The notes below the pieces were generated by a model. That model saw only the letters and a program-made list of their open reading frames with translations. It searched no databases and was not told where the DNA came from. This document shows positions 27,301 through 32,109 of a stretch of DNA of 64,000 nucleotides, piece by piece. Numbering within the stretch: position 1 is the first letter of the stretch; each line of letters starts with the position of its first letter. Origin of the DNA: Lepidostoma basale (taxonomy: Eukaryota > Arthropoda > Insecta > Trichoptera > Lepidostomatidae); contig JAHDVF020000517.1 of NCBI GenBank assembly GCA_022606425.2, positions 248,001-312,000 of the forward strand, written 5' to 3'. A program made the position numbers and the translations under genes.

Positions 27301-30069
27301 TCCTGACATACCTCTCTAGCTTCCTCCACGTTCATACAGCGAGTCTGACTTCTAACATGGTCGACCATTAAAATTTTATTAATTTAGTCATCCCATGTTT
27401 TCCTCGACTCCGTACCCCATTCACATTGTTAACGTATACTCTCTTAACCATCCTTTGTTTATTTGTGCATTCTATGTATCCAAACCAACGCAGTGATCCT
27501 TTCAGAATACTTCAGTCTTTCAGTCTTTGGTCTGGTGTAGAATTCATGTGACAAAAAATTCTAATAGACTAGCTACCTTTCACATGTCATGAGAATCAAG
27601 AAAGTTGTACACAGTCTCTTCTTCTTCTTCTTTTTGTCCTGTCACACCTCCGTGGTGCATAGGGCCTCAAGGAATCTTCTCCACCCGACTCTATCGCATG
27701 CCTGATGCTTAACATCATCCCAAGTGAGGCCTGCTGCCTTAGCCTCGTCCTGCAGGGTTCTTCTCCAGGTGGCTCTAGGTCTGCCTCGCTTTCTCTTTCC
27801 CCCCATAGGGGACCAGTCTAGTGCGCCCTGAGCGATGCAGGCTGGGTTCCGTCTCAGAGTGTGACCGATCCACTGCCATTTGCGCCTAGCGACTTGTTCT
27901 CTAATTGGCTTTTCGCCTGCTATGGTCCAGAGAACGGCATTTGACACTGTTTGGGGCCAATAGTTTTTTAATATTGAGCGGAGGCACCTATTTATAAACA
28001 CCTGGAGTTTACCAATAACGTCTGCGGTAGACTTCTAAGTCTCACATCCGTACAGCAGTACGCTTTTAACGCTACTGCTCAATACTTGGAGCTTGAGCTT
28101 TCTCGAAATGATACCGGAGCGCCATACAGGGCGAAGCATAGCGAAAGCTCCCCTTGCCTTGTCAAGTCTGCTGGCTACATCCTCCTCCGTACCTCCTGAG
28201 CCTGCTATCATACTACCGAGGTAGCAGAAGCTGGTCGTGGTCACAATGGGGACACCGTGGAGCAAGATTGGGGTGGAGTCATTTGTGAACACTCGTAGGT
28301 CTACTGTCTTGGACATGTTAATCTTGAGACCTACTTTTGCCGCTTCCTCGTGAAATCTACAAAGCTTCCGCTCCGCATCCACCCGGTTTACCGAAAGCAA
28401 ACAGAGGTCATCAGCATAATTCAGATCCTCCAACTGAGTATCACGTATCCATGGAATGCCACGAGGACCGTCGAAAGAACGGCGCAACACATCCTCCAGA
28501 ACCACTATGAAGAGCAGGGGTGATAGTAGACATCCCTGTCGCACTCCCGCACTCAGTTTGATGGCCTCAGAGAGTTTGCCCTGGTGCACTACACGACAAG
28601 AACAACCGTCATACATTGCCCTGATGACATTCACAATCTTCCGTGGGACTCCTTTGCGAATGAGAGTTGACCAGATTGAAGTCCACGATAATGTATCGAA
28701 GGTCTTGAGAAAAGGCGATGAGAAACTACAAAAACCATCACCTTAGACTTTCCTATATTCATTGTTAAATTGTTTGCCTTGCATACCTAATCTGATCAGT
28801 TAAATAAAATATCACAATACAATACAATACTCAGAGCTTCAATTGAAGAATCCTTGTAATCGCAAATTTTTGTTTCAGGAACAATACTGGCGTATCCCGG
28901 GCCGCTTACACTTCAACGAATTACGAAAATCGTGTGAAGCTATTGTGAAAGCCGTTGATAAAATATTGATTTTACCAGAGAATGTGCAGCTTGAGCAGCA
29001 AGCTGCTTCTATATTAAAACCTGTGAAAAACAGCTACTTTAAATCTTCTAATAAAGACAGTTCCTCCGATGATGACGATGACATCTTTGATAGAATTCGT
29101 TCAATGGGTCAACATGAGAATGATTCCAAGGATGTATCTACTTCAAAATCATCTCAAGTCAACAATGGTAAAAAGTTAACCAAAAATGAATCCAATAAGA
29201 GAACAAAGGAGCAGTCTCTCAAGATTAAAAAAGGTAAAAAATTACAAGTTGTAAATGCTTCTGAATCTAACACCGATAATGATCAAGATAATGAAATTCT
29301 CAACAGTTCAGAATACACTTCTGAAGTTTCTACCAGTGCTTCTAAAAAAATAATGAAGAAAAATAAACAAAGAGTGATCTCTGATTCTGAAGATGACACA
29401 ACTGCTTCTCCCAAAGTTTCTAAAACTAGAAAAAGGTCAAATTTAAGCGAGCTTGATGCTATTAGCTCTGCCGATGAATCAAACCATAACACAGCAGATA
29501 ACACTATAGTTAACCAGTTAAGTGATGACGGTGATGACACCCTGCAAACAAGTAAAGGGAAGAAAAAGCGTTTGATTCTTAGTGACGATAGTGATGAAGA
29601 TGCAAATATAGAAACAAGCACACAAAATGACTTAAAAGACAGTGCTTCTAAACGCAAAACCGGTAAAAATAAAAAACGGGTTTTGTCTGATTCGGAAGAC
29701 GATACAAATGTGTCTAAATCGTCAAAGAAAACTAAAAAGAAGTCTAAATTGACCGTAAACATTTTTGAAAATTCAGATGAATCAAATCAAAATGCTTTAA
29801 CCGAAGAGACTACGGTCATCCCTTCAGAAAATCAGTCCAGTGATGGTGAAGAAATCCTCCGCACAAGCAAAAAAAATAAGAAACGTTTTGTACTAAGCGA
29901 TGACAGTGATGACGGCACAAATATTAGAACGAGTACACAGATAAACAGTCAACTTCCTGCTGCATTCAATTCAGATGATAAGGAATTACCTGAAGATGTT
30001 TCACAAAACAAAAGGCAGGAATCAAACATGGCTGAATCCCTGTTTGATGATTTATTAAATGCTAATTAA
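3292..30069 (+). CDS. timeout: timeout / TIMELESS-family replication-fork protein, 3' part (10 exons)
   Basis: Gene model built from ten exons: 3292-3342, 3822-3906, 9202-9400, 10672-10823, 13469-13557, 18452-18658, 20096-20227, 22959-23135, 23261-23457 and 28879-30069 (2480 nt, about 826 residues). All nine junctions preserve reading frame, with AG acceptors and GT donors. Diagnostic segments are FAHPKIVKACS and MLHRIAWDCK (exon 3), NPKLFMELLFWKN (exon 4), WTDEQQEELRTLY (exon 5), DVIDWILENL (exon 6) and EQYWRIPGRL (exon 10). These match the TIMELESS/Tof1/Swi1 family; the C-terminal block is typical of animal TIMELESS and insect timeout rather than the circadian Drosophila tim paralog. Family members work with Tipin at the replication fork in the nucleus (established knowledge). 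The N-terminal TIMELESS domain must lie 5' of the window. The first two exons encode an acidic linker and the last a long charged tail. Introns are packed with transposons. AATAAA signals lie near 30491. Family call confident; timeout versus tim assignment is likely. Confidence 0.93.
3822..3906 (+). CDS. timeout: timeout exon b (acidic linker into TIMELESS core)
   Basis: Encodes an acidic stretch followed by EADFDFNQFINR. The final AG joins the first G of the exon at 9202 to make Arg, giving the continuous run FINRFAHPKIVKACS. That split-codon match across a 5.3-kb intron is strong support. Donor is GTATGA. Confidence 0.88.
4481..4611 (-). mobile_element. Short GAA-tailed LINE 3' end with target-site duplication
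   Basis: Begins with a TTC run (GAA tail on the minus strand) and is flanked by GAAACATAA at 4472-4480 and 4612-4620. The minus strand reads RPPGRPPKRWRDS, a usual non-LTR C-terminal motif. Confidence 0.75.
4896..5010 (+). mobile_element. LINE-E 3' end fragment (second copy)
   Basis: Reads NLPMVMPVGRQISLLNRVTS, nearly identical to 2808-2925. Followed by a TAAATAAA-rich stretch near 5180 that may be its tail. Confidence 0.6.
5256..5511 (+). mobile_element. tRNA-derived SINE
   Basis: Head carries an A box (TGGCCGAGTGG, 5269-5279) and a B box (GGTTCGATTCC, 5311-5321), followed by a body with CTTTGGTCTGGTGTA and an (AAT)n tail at 5494-5511. The anticodon region is not tRNA-like, so it is not a functional tRNA gene. 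Other copies are at 6323-6574, 14754-14910 and 27512-27602. Confidence 0.88.
5512..5935 (+). mobile_element. LINE-A 3' fragment
   Basis: Starts at AGAAATGAGATCTCTTAGACG and runs to TTCGGGGAGAAGGCGTGAAGG followed by TTAG-type tail. Small deletions break the frame (for example near 5570 and 5690). It abuts the SINE's (AAT)n tail. Confidence 0.88.
6323..6574 (+). mobile_element. tRNA-derived SINE (second copy)
   Basis: A box TGGAAGAGTGG at 6335-6345, B box GGTTCGATTCC at 6378-6388, the same body as the copy at 5256 and an AATAAT tail. The variant A box indicates an older or mutated copy. Confidence 0.87.
6719..6840 (+). mobile_element. LINE-A internal fragment
   Basis: Matches the segment encoding SMFTRDGRMERDIERRVGAG and following residues in other copies, with a frameshift and an expanded A run at 6820. 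Confidence 0.78.
7312..8265 (+). mobile_element. LINE-A fragment split by a TTAA-flanked fold-back element
   Basis: LINE-A sequence reads AATGGTGTTCTT up to 7337 and resumes TCGACGCTTATGTATGGAAG after 8045, exactly the adjacent positions in uninterrupted copies. The 3' part decays after about 8142 and is recognisable again at 8180-8262. Confidence 0.82.
7338..8041. mobile_element. 704-bp fold-back DNA element, TTAA target duplication
   Basis: Two inverted arms of roughly 300 bp (7338-7640 and 7735-8041) surround a centre of about 95 bp. Ends read GGTAGTAGTCTGG and its complement; TTAA occurs at 7334-7337 and 8042-8045. No coding capacity. TTAA targeting is typical of piggyBac-type elements, but the ends do not start with CCC, so the superfamily is left open. 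Confidence 0.88.
8401..8580 (-). mobile_element. Short chimeric SINE-like element with LINE-A tail
   Basis: On the minus strand the last 65 bp match the LINE-A 3' end (TTCGGGGAGACGGCGTGATGG then TTAG repeats), but the preceding 110 bp (CATCACACCGCATCTCTCGC and onward) are not LINE-A. The same head-tail combination recurs at 17752-17885. A GATCGAAGC stretch weakly resembles a B box. Confidence 0.68.
8763..8840 (+). mobile_element. LINE-A 3' tail fragment
   Basis: Matches only the last 60 bp (CTTTCTTTCTGCCTACCCC to GTGATGG) plus (TTAG)n. Could equally be the end of the short chimeric element. Confidence 0.75.
9202..9400 (+). CDS. timeout: timeout exon c (TIMELESS core helices)
   Basis: Encodes FAHPKIVKACSLLLQTFDKNS and MLHRIAWDCKHAPILFQASIFRSFQRIL, a well-conserved part of the TIMELESS core. 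An in-frame TAA at 9161 precedes the acceptor at 9200-9201, so the exon cannot extend upstream in this frame. Ends in phase 0 at a GTATAC donor. Confidence 0.95.
9543..10114 (-). mobile_element. Mariner-like transposase relic
   Basis: Minus strand encodes WFQQDGATCHTA (second catalytic Asp region), a frameshift, then a region with NWPPRSCDLTPFNYYLWGYV carrying the third Asp, and ENWTSRLRFIRASRG near the C-terminus. Only the C-terminal third is readable. The left end, with AGGGTGTTTTTTTCAGAGG near 9546, looks like a terminal repeat. Lies within a timeout intron. Confidence 0.8.
10130..10602 (-). mobile_element. Retroelement insertion with 15-bp target duplication
   Basis: Flanked by CGAGGGTGGGGGGAT at 10115-10129 and 10603-10617. 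On the minus strand it ends in an A-rich run (near 10130-10147), consistent with target-primed retrotransposition. The 3' part is GC-richer. I see no reverse-transcriptase motif, so the family is unknown. Confidence 0.75.
10672..10823 (+). CDS. timeout: timeout exon d (FMELLFWKN block)
   Basis: Encodes ELQKFAVYIVREF then KNPKLFMELLFWKN, one of the most conserved TIMELESS blocks. Phase 0 at the start. It ends two bases into a Gln codon before GTAAGG; the third base comes from the next exon. A retroelement duplication (15-bp direct repeat) ends only 54 bp upstream. Confidence 0.95.
11030..11405 (-). mobile_element. LINE-A 3' fragment
   Basis: (CTAA)n then CCATCACGCCGTCTCCCCG, i.e. the inverted 3' end, extending back to the RSLRRM-encoding segment with small indels. 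Confidence 0.87.
11498..11837. mobile_element. Inverted-pair element with hairpin-GAAAC motif
   Basis: Arms 11498-11654 and 11679-11837 are near-perfect inverted copies with a 24-bp spacer. Each arm holds CTGTCGATGCCAGCGAG then CTGGCGAAACC (minus 11555-11583, plus 11753-11781) and ends CATCGTTTTATTT. A truncated relative lies at 62195-62262. Confidence 0.8.
12540..12670 (-). mobile_element. Short repeat with hammerhead-like hairpin (family P1)
   Basis: Minus strand reads CTGATGATGCCAACATCGG then TTGGTGAAAC (12611-12639) followed by AGCTGTCGCGAC. Same family, same order of blocks, at 22755-22870 and 53375-53500. Confidence 0.68.
12713..12865. mobile_element. Palindromic repeat with GGCGAAACATGTC motif (family P3)
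   Basis: Ends carry inverted AACGT-TTCTAGAAG-like sequence. The centre has TGATAATGCC-AGA-GGCGAAACATGTC at about 12792-12822. Related sequence at 52960-53110 and 60095-60135. Confidence 0.6.
12871..13097. mobile_element. Long-armed palindromic element (family Q)
   Basis: Arms 12871-12969 and 12997-13097 are inverted copies with a 27-bp spacer. Arms contain ATCTCAATAGAGACGAAGAT and GACTTATGACCTGTCATTGG-like sequence. Larger copy at 47894-48510, single arm at 62330-62575. Sequence past the right arm (ACCCGCAATGG...) is also shared with 48546-48600. Confidence 0.8.
13469..13557 (+). CDS. timeout: timeout exon e (WTDEQQEEL block)
   Basis: Encodes KGNVAWTDEQQEELRTLYNE. The first G completes the CA of the previous exon and the last G combines with AT of the next exon to give Asp. 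Donor is GTAAGT. Confidence 0.93.
13870..14230 (-). mobile_element. LINE-E 3' fragment
   Basis: Minus-strand frame encodes LLGILDYQSLEIRR, then HLPLCRTNLPKVMPVGRAII and LLNRISSDVDIF. It is the longest readable copy of the LINE-E C-terminus in the window. Confidence 0.72.
14253..14330 (-). mobile_element. LINE-A 3' tail fragment
   Basis: TAACTAACTAACCATCA then a diverged copy of the 3' terminus, immediately beside the LINE-E fragment. Confidence 0.75.
14754..14910 (-). mobile_element. tRNA-derived SINE fragment
   Basis: Minus strand shows a GGTTCGATTCC-like B box (mutated to GGATCGATTCC at about 14846) and the CTTTGGTCTGGTGTAG body motif in inverted orientation. Confidence 0.78.
15540..15650 (-). 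mobile_element. Short repeat with hairpin-GAAACATGTCG motif (family P4)
   Basis: Minus strand reads GATGGAGGTCACCTCCGAAAC at 15621-15641 followed by ATGTCGTG, and about 80 bp on it ends in AACAGCGTTGTTTTAT, the same sort of terminus as families P1 and P2. Confidence 0.58.
15685..15875 (+). mobile_element. LINE-A fragment
   Basis: Encodes LRWFGHLERINEEIMVKKIY and the GRPRKTWHDQ-like block, then jumps from GAGGAGTCAGAGAAA directly to a TTAG tail. The terminal 140 bp of the element is deleted. Confidence 0.85.
15880..17570. other. AT-rich intron sequence, little recognised
   Basis: Only a scrap of LINE-A (minus, about 16312-16370, GTGTCCAAACCATCTT) and a small hairpin around 16505-16535 (GGGTATTTATACCC) stand out. 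Confidence 0.45.
17575..17740 (-). mobile_element. LINE-A 3' fragment (TTAG-tailed)
   Basis: (CTAA)n then the inverted 3' terminus with TCCGGAGGGGTAGGCAGAG, CATACCTCTC and ACATTCATACATCGTACCAT segments. Confidence 0.83.
17752..17885 (+). mobile_element. Short chimeric SINE-like element with LINE-A tail (second copy)
   Basis: CATCACACCGCGTCTCTCGC head, GAAAAGAGAAGAATGGAGTG, then CAGTCCATTCTTTCTG, the LINE-A 3' end and (TTAG)n. Alignable along its whole length with the minus-strand element at 8401-8580. Confidence 0.7.
18452..18658 (+). CDS. timeout: timeout exon f (DVIDWILENL block)
   Basis: Encodes DVIDWILENLIEKNRTRRGV, then a second EED(D)KLRELWEQCGQTL repeat resembling the preceding WTDEQQ block. 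The only donor that keeps frame with the next exon is GTTGGT at 18659. A better-looking GTAACT five bases on would break phase. Confidence 0.92.
19194..19740. mobile_element. Candidate non-autonomous hAT-like element
   Basis: Flanked by CTGACCAT at 19186-19193 and 19741-19748 (8 bp). The right end, complemented, starts CAGTGGCG; an internal AAGCCGGGCTTGC resembles the miniature element at 36754. The left end no longer matches well, so it is degraded. Confidence 0.55.
20096..20227 (+). CDS. timeout: timeout exon g
   Basis: Encodes DPMPLIMSRMPVDRPRLKFV and LLDLGLISSKQECRKK, the region after the tandem WT/ELWEQ blocks in TIMELESS proteins. Starts with two bases of the Asp codon and ends one base into an Arg codon at GTAAGT. 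Confidence 0.92.
20246..20275 (-). mobile_element. LINE-A tail scrap
   Basis: TAACTAACTAACCATCACGCCATT only. Confidence 0.5.
20280..21720. other. AT-rich intron sequence
   Basis: No gene or family recognised. A strong simple hairpin occurs at 20629-20673 (AATTTCAATTTATTA and its complement). Confidence 0.45.
21725..22706 (-). mobile_element. LINE-A, longest copy (RT palm to 3' end)
   Basis: About 980 bp on the minus strand: VSCLLYADDAVLLADNEHEL (RT catalytic YADD), NANKSKVMIF, EFVYLGSMFT, LLPTLMYGSEAW, SLRWFGYMERMNEERM and RNRGRPRKT, then CAT-rich 3' end and a (TTAG)n tail at 21728-21752. One nonsense change (Trp codon to TAG at 21922-21924) is the main lesion in this portion. 5'-truncated just before HGDGFNLFMDN. 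A candidate youngest copy in the window. Confidence 0.93.
22755..22870 (+). mobile_element. Short repeat with hammerhead-like hairpin (family P1)
   Basis: Reads CTGACGATGGTAACATCGG then TTACTGAAAC at 22782-22810, then AGCTGTCGCAACG and about 50 bp later AAAACAGTGTTTTTAA. The stem differs from the 12540 copy by paired changes. Confidence 0.66.
22959..23135 (+). CDS. timeout: timeout exon h
   Basis: Starts with GT completing an Arg codon. Encodes a Ser/Asp/Glu-rich linker (DPESDSSDSEAENV), then basic sequence and VYKSLVTCVDAG. Ends one base into a Gly codon before GTAACT. The acidic linker is a likely phospho-regulated disordered segment (inference). Confidence 0.88.
23261..23457 (+). CDS. timeout: timeout exon i (C-terminal helical region)
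   Basis: Encodes GFSEPLKWVCESLEEAALDQ, VPLMQECAAAMENSQF and LGIEPPSDEQ, then phase 0 at GTAAGT. This run lies just before the YWRIP motif in TIMELESS C-terminal regions. Confidence 0.94.
23772..24240 (+). mobile_element. LINE-A subfamily 2 copy (TTG-type tail)
   Basis: Encodes DMRSLRRMCGRTICDGIPNA, LRWFGHRERLDGERMFKKVY and RSRGRPRKTWHD, diverged from the TTAG-tailed copies, and ends GTGATGGTTTGTTGTTG. Confidence 0.85.
24243..24720 (+). mobile_element. LINE-A subfamily 2 copy interrupted by LINE-B
   Basis: Sequence 24243-24309 (GAGATGAGGTCC...ACAATGAAT) continues after the LINE-B insert at 24621 to the TATCCTTCTGGAGATGTGG 3' end near 24715. Confidence 0.78.
24322..24608 (+). mobile_element. 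LINE-B 3' end inserted in LINE-A, 12-bp target duplication
   Basis: Encodes KKVSYLGHVLRGEKYRLLRL, RRQMSWLRNIREWTGMRTV and LFRAAQDREVFAGVIANVGG, then a (GAA)n tail at 24595-24609. GTAGAGTGGAAG occurs at 24310-24321 and 24609-24620. Confidence 0.88.
24725..25695 (-). mobile_element. LINE-C (RTE-like) RT fragment
   Basis: Minus strand encodes GVRQGDTISPKLF, FTDDIVLISEDLDESRVMLK, EYKYLGHNSL, then WSLAGHVARLVDDRWTRRVI and ends with the GRP..FSSGRQQL block. Its 3' tail on the + strand is (TTAC)n at 24725-24750. Several frameshifts. The family resembles RTE-clade elements common in Lepidoptera. Confidence 0.85.
25795..26220 (+). mobile_element. LINE-A fragment with 3' tail
   Basis: Encodes EMRSLRRMCGENVV-like sequence, a deletion after DKIKKDESRMVKKL, and the RGRSRKTWHDQINQLLKDGH block, ending GTGATGG(TTAG)n. 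Confidence 0.86.
26225..26820. other. AT-rich intron sequence
   Basis: Nothing recognised except a short imperfect direct repeat AATGTACTTGCGAAGTAC / AATGTACCTGCAAAGTAC at about 26399-26455. Confidence 0.4.
26823..27225 (+). mobile_element. LINE-A fragment
   Basis: Matches the RSLRRM through EEAREVC segments with stops; ends at GGAAAGAATAATATA without the usual terminus, and is followed closely by an inverted LINE-A tail. Confidence 0.82.
27226..27512 (-). mobile_element. LINE-A subfamily 2 fragment, inverted
   Basis: CAACAACAAACCATCACGCC start is the inverted TTG-type tail; the body matches the 23772 copy (TCCTGACATACCTCTCTAGC and CATGTTTTCCTCGACTCCG). Confidence 0.82.
27512..27602 (+). 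mobile_element. tRNA-SINE body fragment (headless)
   Basis: CTTTGGTCTGGTGTAGAATTC to CATGTCATGAGAATCAA matches the body of the SINEs at 5256 and 6323 but lacks the tRNA-like head. Confidence 0.75.
27605..28725 (-). mobile_element. LINE-D, RT palm to 3' end with GAA tail
   Basis: Minus strand encodes FDTLSWTSIWSTLIRKGVP, AGVRQGCLLSPLLFIVVLED, DLNYADDLCLLSVNRVD (catalytic YADD), FCYLGSMIAGSGG, VLLYGCET, one TAG in place of a likely Trp codon (about 28034), then RRKWQWIGHTLRRNP, KRKRGRPRATWRRTL and FLEALCTTEV stop. The 3' end abuts (TTC)n at 27617-27633. Otherwise open for more than 350 codons, so a relatively recent insertion. Confidence 0.9.
28879..30069 (+). CDS. timeout: timeout terminal exon (YWRIP motif and charged tail)
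   Basis: Starts EQYWRIPGRLHFNELRKSC, continuous with the preceding SDEQ. About 60 residues later it becomes a low-complexity, highly charged tail of more than 300 residues ending DDLLNAN before TAA at 30067-30069. The tail holds repeated KK-R-x-LSDSEDD modules (CK2-like acidic sites beside basic, NLS-like runs), including a tandem duplication with a period of 306-315 bp. Long antisense open frames here merely mirror this biased composition. Confidence 0.95.
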   Translation, partial: EQYWRIPGRLHFNELRKSCEAIVKAVDKILILPENVQLEQQAASILKPVKNSYFKSSNKDSSSDDDDDIFDRIRSMGQHENDSKDVSTSKSSQVNNGKKLTKNESNKRTKEQSLKIKKGKKLQVVNASESNTDNDQDNEILNSSEYTSEVSTSASKKIMKKNKQRVISDSEDDTTASPKVSKTRKRSNLSELDAISSADESNHNTADNTIVNQLSDDGDDTLQTSKGKKKRLILSDDSDEDANIETSTQNDLKDSASKRKTGKNKKRVLSDSEDDTNVSKSSKKTKKKSKLTVNIFENSDESNQNALTEETTVIPSENQSSDGEEILRTSKKNKKRFVLSDDSDDGTNIRTSTQINSQLPAAFNSDDKELPEDVSQNKRQESNMAESLFDDLLNAN

Positions 30070-30920
30070 ATATAGAGATAAGATTGTGTACAACTTTTAT
30101 CTGTCCTGTTTATTTTTGCGAGCAGTCTCTGTTATGCAATATATTATCTTATACTGTTATTTTTGTATGTGGATTTGATTAGTGAATAACCTTTGATAAC
30201 ACTGAATGTCAAATTTAGTGGTAATTTGTGAAAATACTTATGTTTTTACTGTCTAGATAGTGAAACTCATTTATAATTAAAAATGCTTTTAATTTACTCA
30301 TTATCCTAACTTTTCTTTTAACTGATATGTCATGATAAATGCTATTATTTTGTCGAGCATTATTTATATAGCTTTTTTTCATTTGTTTGTGTTTTAAGAA
30401 GTAAATATTTGTCATTGTCACAGTTTGCTTTATGATGAATATTTGTTTAAATAATTTTTCTAATTGTCTTAGTACATATTATTATTTATGAATAAACTTC
30501 TTTATTTGATTTGAATAAAATTATTTTTGATTGATAATCCTACAATCTATTGATTTCATTACCTTTAAAAGGTTTAAATGCTTTATAGATAGTTATGAAT
30601 TTGTTTCTCTGAACTCACTCCATATGCTGCGTACAAAAAGTATGTCACTTTGTCAATAAGTCAAAAACAGATCAGTTTACGTATGATTAGGGTTCAATTA
30701 AATCAAAGAATAGTGTTTAGTGAATTTGGCAATGAATTTTATTCAGTTCCTAATACAATAAAAATGTATTAAATACATCGCATTCCAACTTAATTAATAG
30801 AATAGTAAATACGTATATCAAGTTTACAAAAGCAGTCGATCTACAGATAGTATTGCACATCTATTAAGAAAAGTAGCAAAATATAAAGAGCACCAGATTA
30901 TGGCCTGCGGATAATACATT
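30070..30920. other. Convergent intergenic region (timeout and Galm 3' ends)
   Basis: 850 bp of AT-rich sequence. AATAAA on the + strand at 30491-30496 (timeout) and its complement TTTATT at about 30738-30743 (Galm). No other feature seen. Confidence 0.55.
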
Positions 30921-32096
30921 CTAATTTTGAACGCTGAATTTGTATTCTACGTCATGGATGTATCTTTTACCCGGGTATAGGAAGGGGTTAGGGAAATGTT
31001 TGTGGTTCACGGCATTTGGTAAGTTCTGGGTTTCCAGGCAGAAAGCTCCGTGTTTAGTATAGGGTAGGCCACGTTTCCCGTATGTGGGTTTGTATTCGGC
31101 CCCCGCCTCTGGATTGGGAAGGAAGTTAGCTGTGTAGAACTGCACTCCGGGCTGATTACTGTATATCTCCATTACACGACCAGATTTAGGGTGTACAACT
31201 CGAGACACAAAGCCCAAACTTTGATCAGCAGACCTTGTTATAACAAAGTTCACATCATAACCCATATTTGGAGTCTTCTTCATGCCTTCTACTAGAACTT
31301 GGGGTACTCTGAAATCATATGCCGTATCGCCCACTGGTAATATCTGCCCTGTTGTAATTAGACTTTCATTGGTCGGAGTGTATTTGTCGGCATTTATTGT
31401 AATAACGTGGTTGTATATTTCACTGGAACCAGAATCGTGGCCGCCCAAGTTGAAATAGGAATGGTTTGTCAAATTGACGGGTGTTGGTTTTGTGGTTGTA
31501 CTTTCCATTTTCACCCTGATGACATTATCACAGGTAACTTCATACGTAAGATTGGTGAGGACAGTCCCGGGATACCCTTCCTCTCCGTCAGCAGACAAAT
31601 AGCTAAGAATAACTTTAGTACCATCGACATGATAGTCCCAGTTGACTTTATCAAACCCTCGGAAACCCCCATGGAGTTGATTTGGAGGCTTATTCTTGCT
31701 GACAGCATAACTCTTGCCACCCAATGAAAACACTCCATCCGCGATACGATTTGCGTTTCTTCCGACGGTTGCTCCAAAGTAAGGATTGGTAACTTGTTGG
31801 TAGCCTTCAATTGTATCAAAACCCAAAACTACATCAACCGCAATTCCATGCTTATCAGGCACTTTGATACTAGTGATGGTAGCTCCGTATGTAATCACTT
31901 GTACCTGCATATTGTTTTTCGTGTTCCATGTAAATCTGGTAATGGACAGATTTGACTTGTCTGCATCCCGTGTTCCTTCCACAGGTGAGCTGGCAGCCAT
32001 CGTGCCAAAGGAATCGATGATCAATTCAACATTTGACTCAGTCGATAGTGATGGAGAGTCCAAAGAGTCCGTAGGTGACATATTATCGGAACCCAT
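30921..32096 (-). CDS. Galm: Aldose 1-epimerase (galactose mutarotase)
   Basis: A single coding exon of 391 residues. The enzyme interconverts alpha and beta anomers of galactose and other aldoses at the entry of the Leloir pathway in the cytosol. Family signatures are GATITSIKVPD (71-81), GRNANRIADG (112-121), NQLHGGFRGFDK with His142, NLTNHSYFNLGG with acid His212, GYDVNFV with Asp281, and CLETQNLPNAVNH with base Glu355. All expected catalytic residues are present. The first Met gives about 32 extra residues rich in Ser/Asp; Met33 would give a length nearer the usual 340-360. A splice acceptor (AG at 32110-32111 on the minus strand) sits 13 bases before the ATG with no in-frame stop between, so an upstream exon exists and could be coding. 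Convergent with timeout; both 3' ends share the 850-bp gap. No signal peptide. Confidence 0.96.
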   Translation of the reverse strand: MGSDNMSPTDSLDSPSLSTESNVELIIDSFGTMAASSPVEGTRDADKSNLSITRFTWNTKNNMQVQVITYGATITSIKVPDKHGIAVDVVLGFDTIEGYQQVTNPYFGATVGRNANRIADGVFSLGGKSYAVSKNKPPNQLHGGFRGFDKVNWDYHVDGTKVILSYLSADGEEGYPGTVLTNLTYEVTCDNVIRVKMESTTTKPTPVNLTNHSYFNLGGHDSGSSEIYNHVITINADKYTPTNESLITTGQILPVGDTAYDFRVPQVLVEGMKKTPNMGYDVNFVITRSADQSLGFVSRVVHPKSGRVMEIYSNQPGVQFYTANFLPNPEAGAEYKPTYGKRGLPYTKHGAFCLETQNLPNAVNHKHFPNPFLYPGKRYIHDVEYKFSVQN

Positions 32097-32109
32097 GATG
32101 TTTTCGTTA

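Noticed and set aside
29283..29762. 159-codon antisense open frame within the last timeout exon
   Set aside because: Mirror of the Ser/Asp/Lys-biased coding strand; no independent support.
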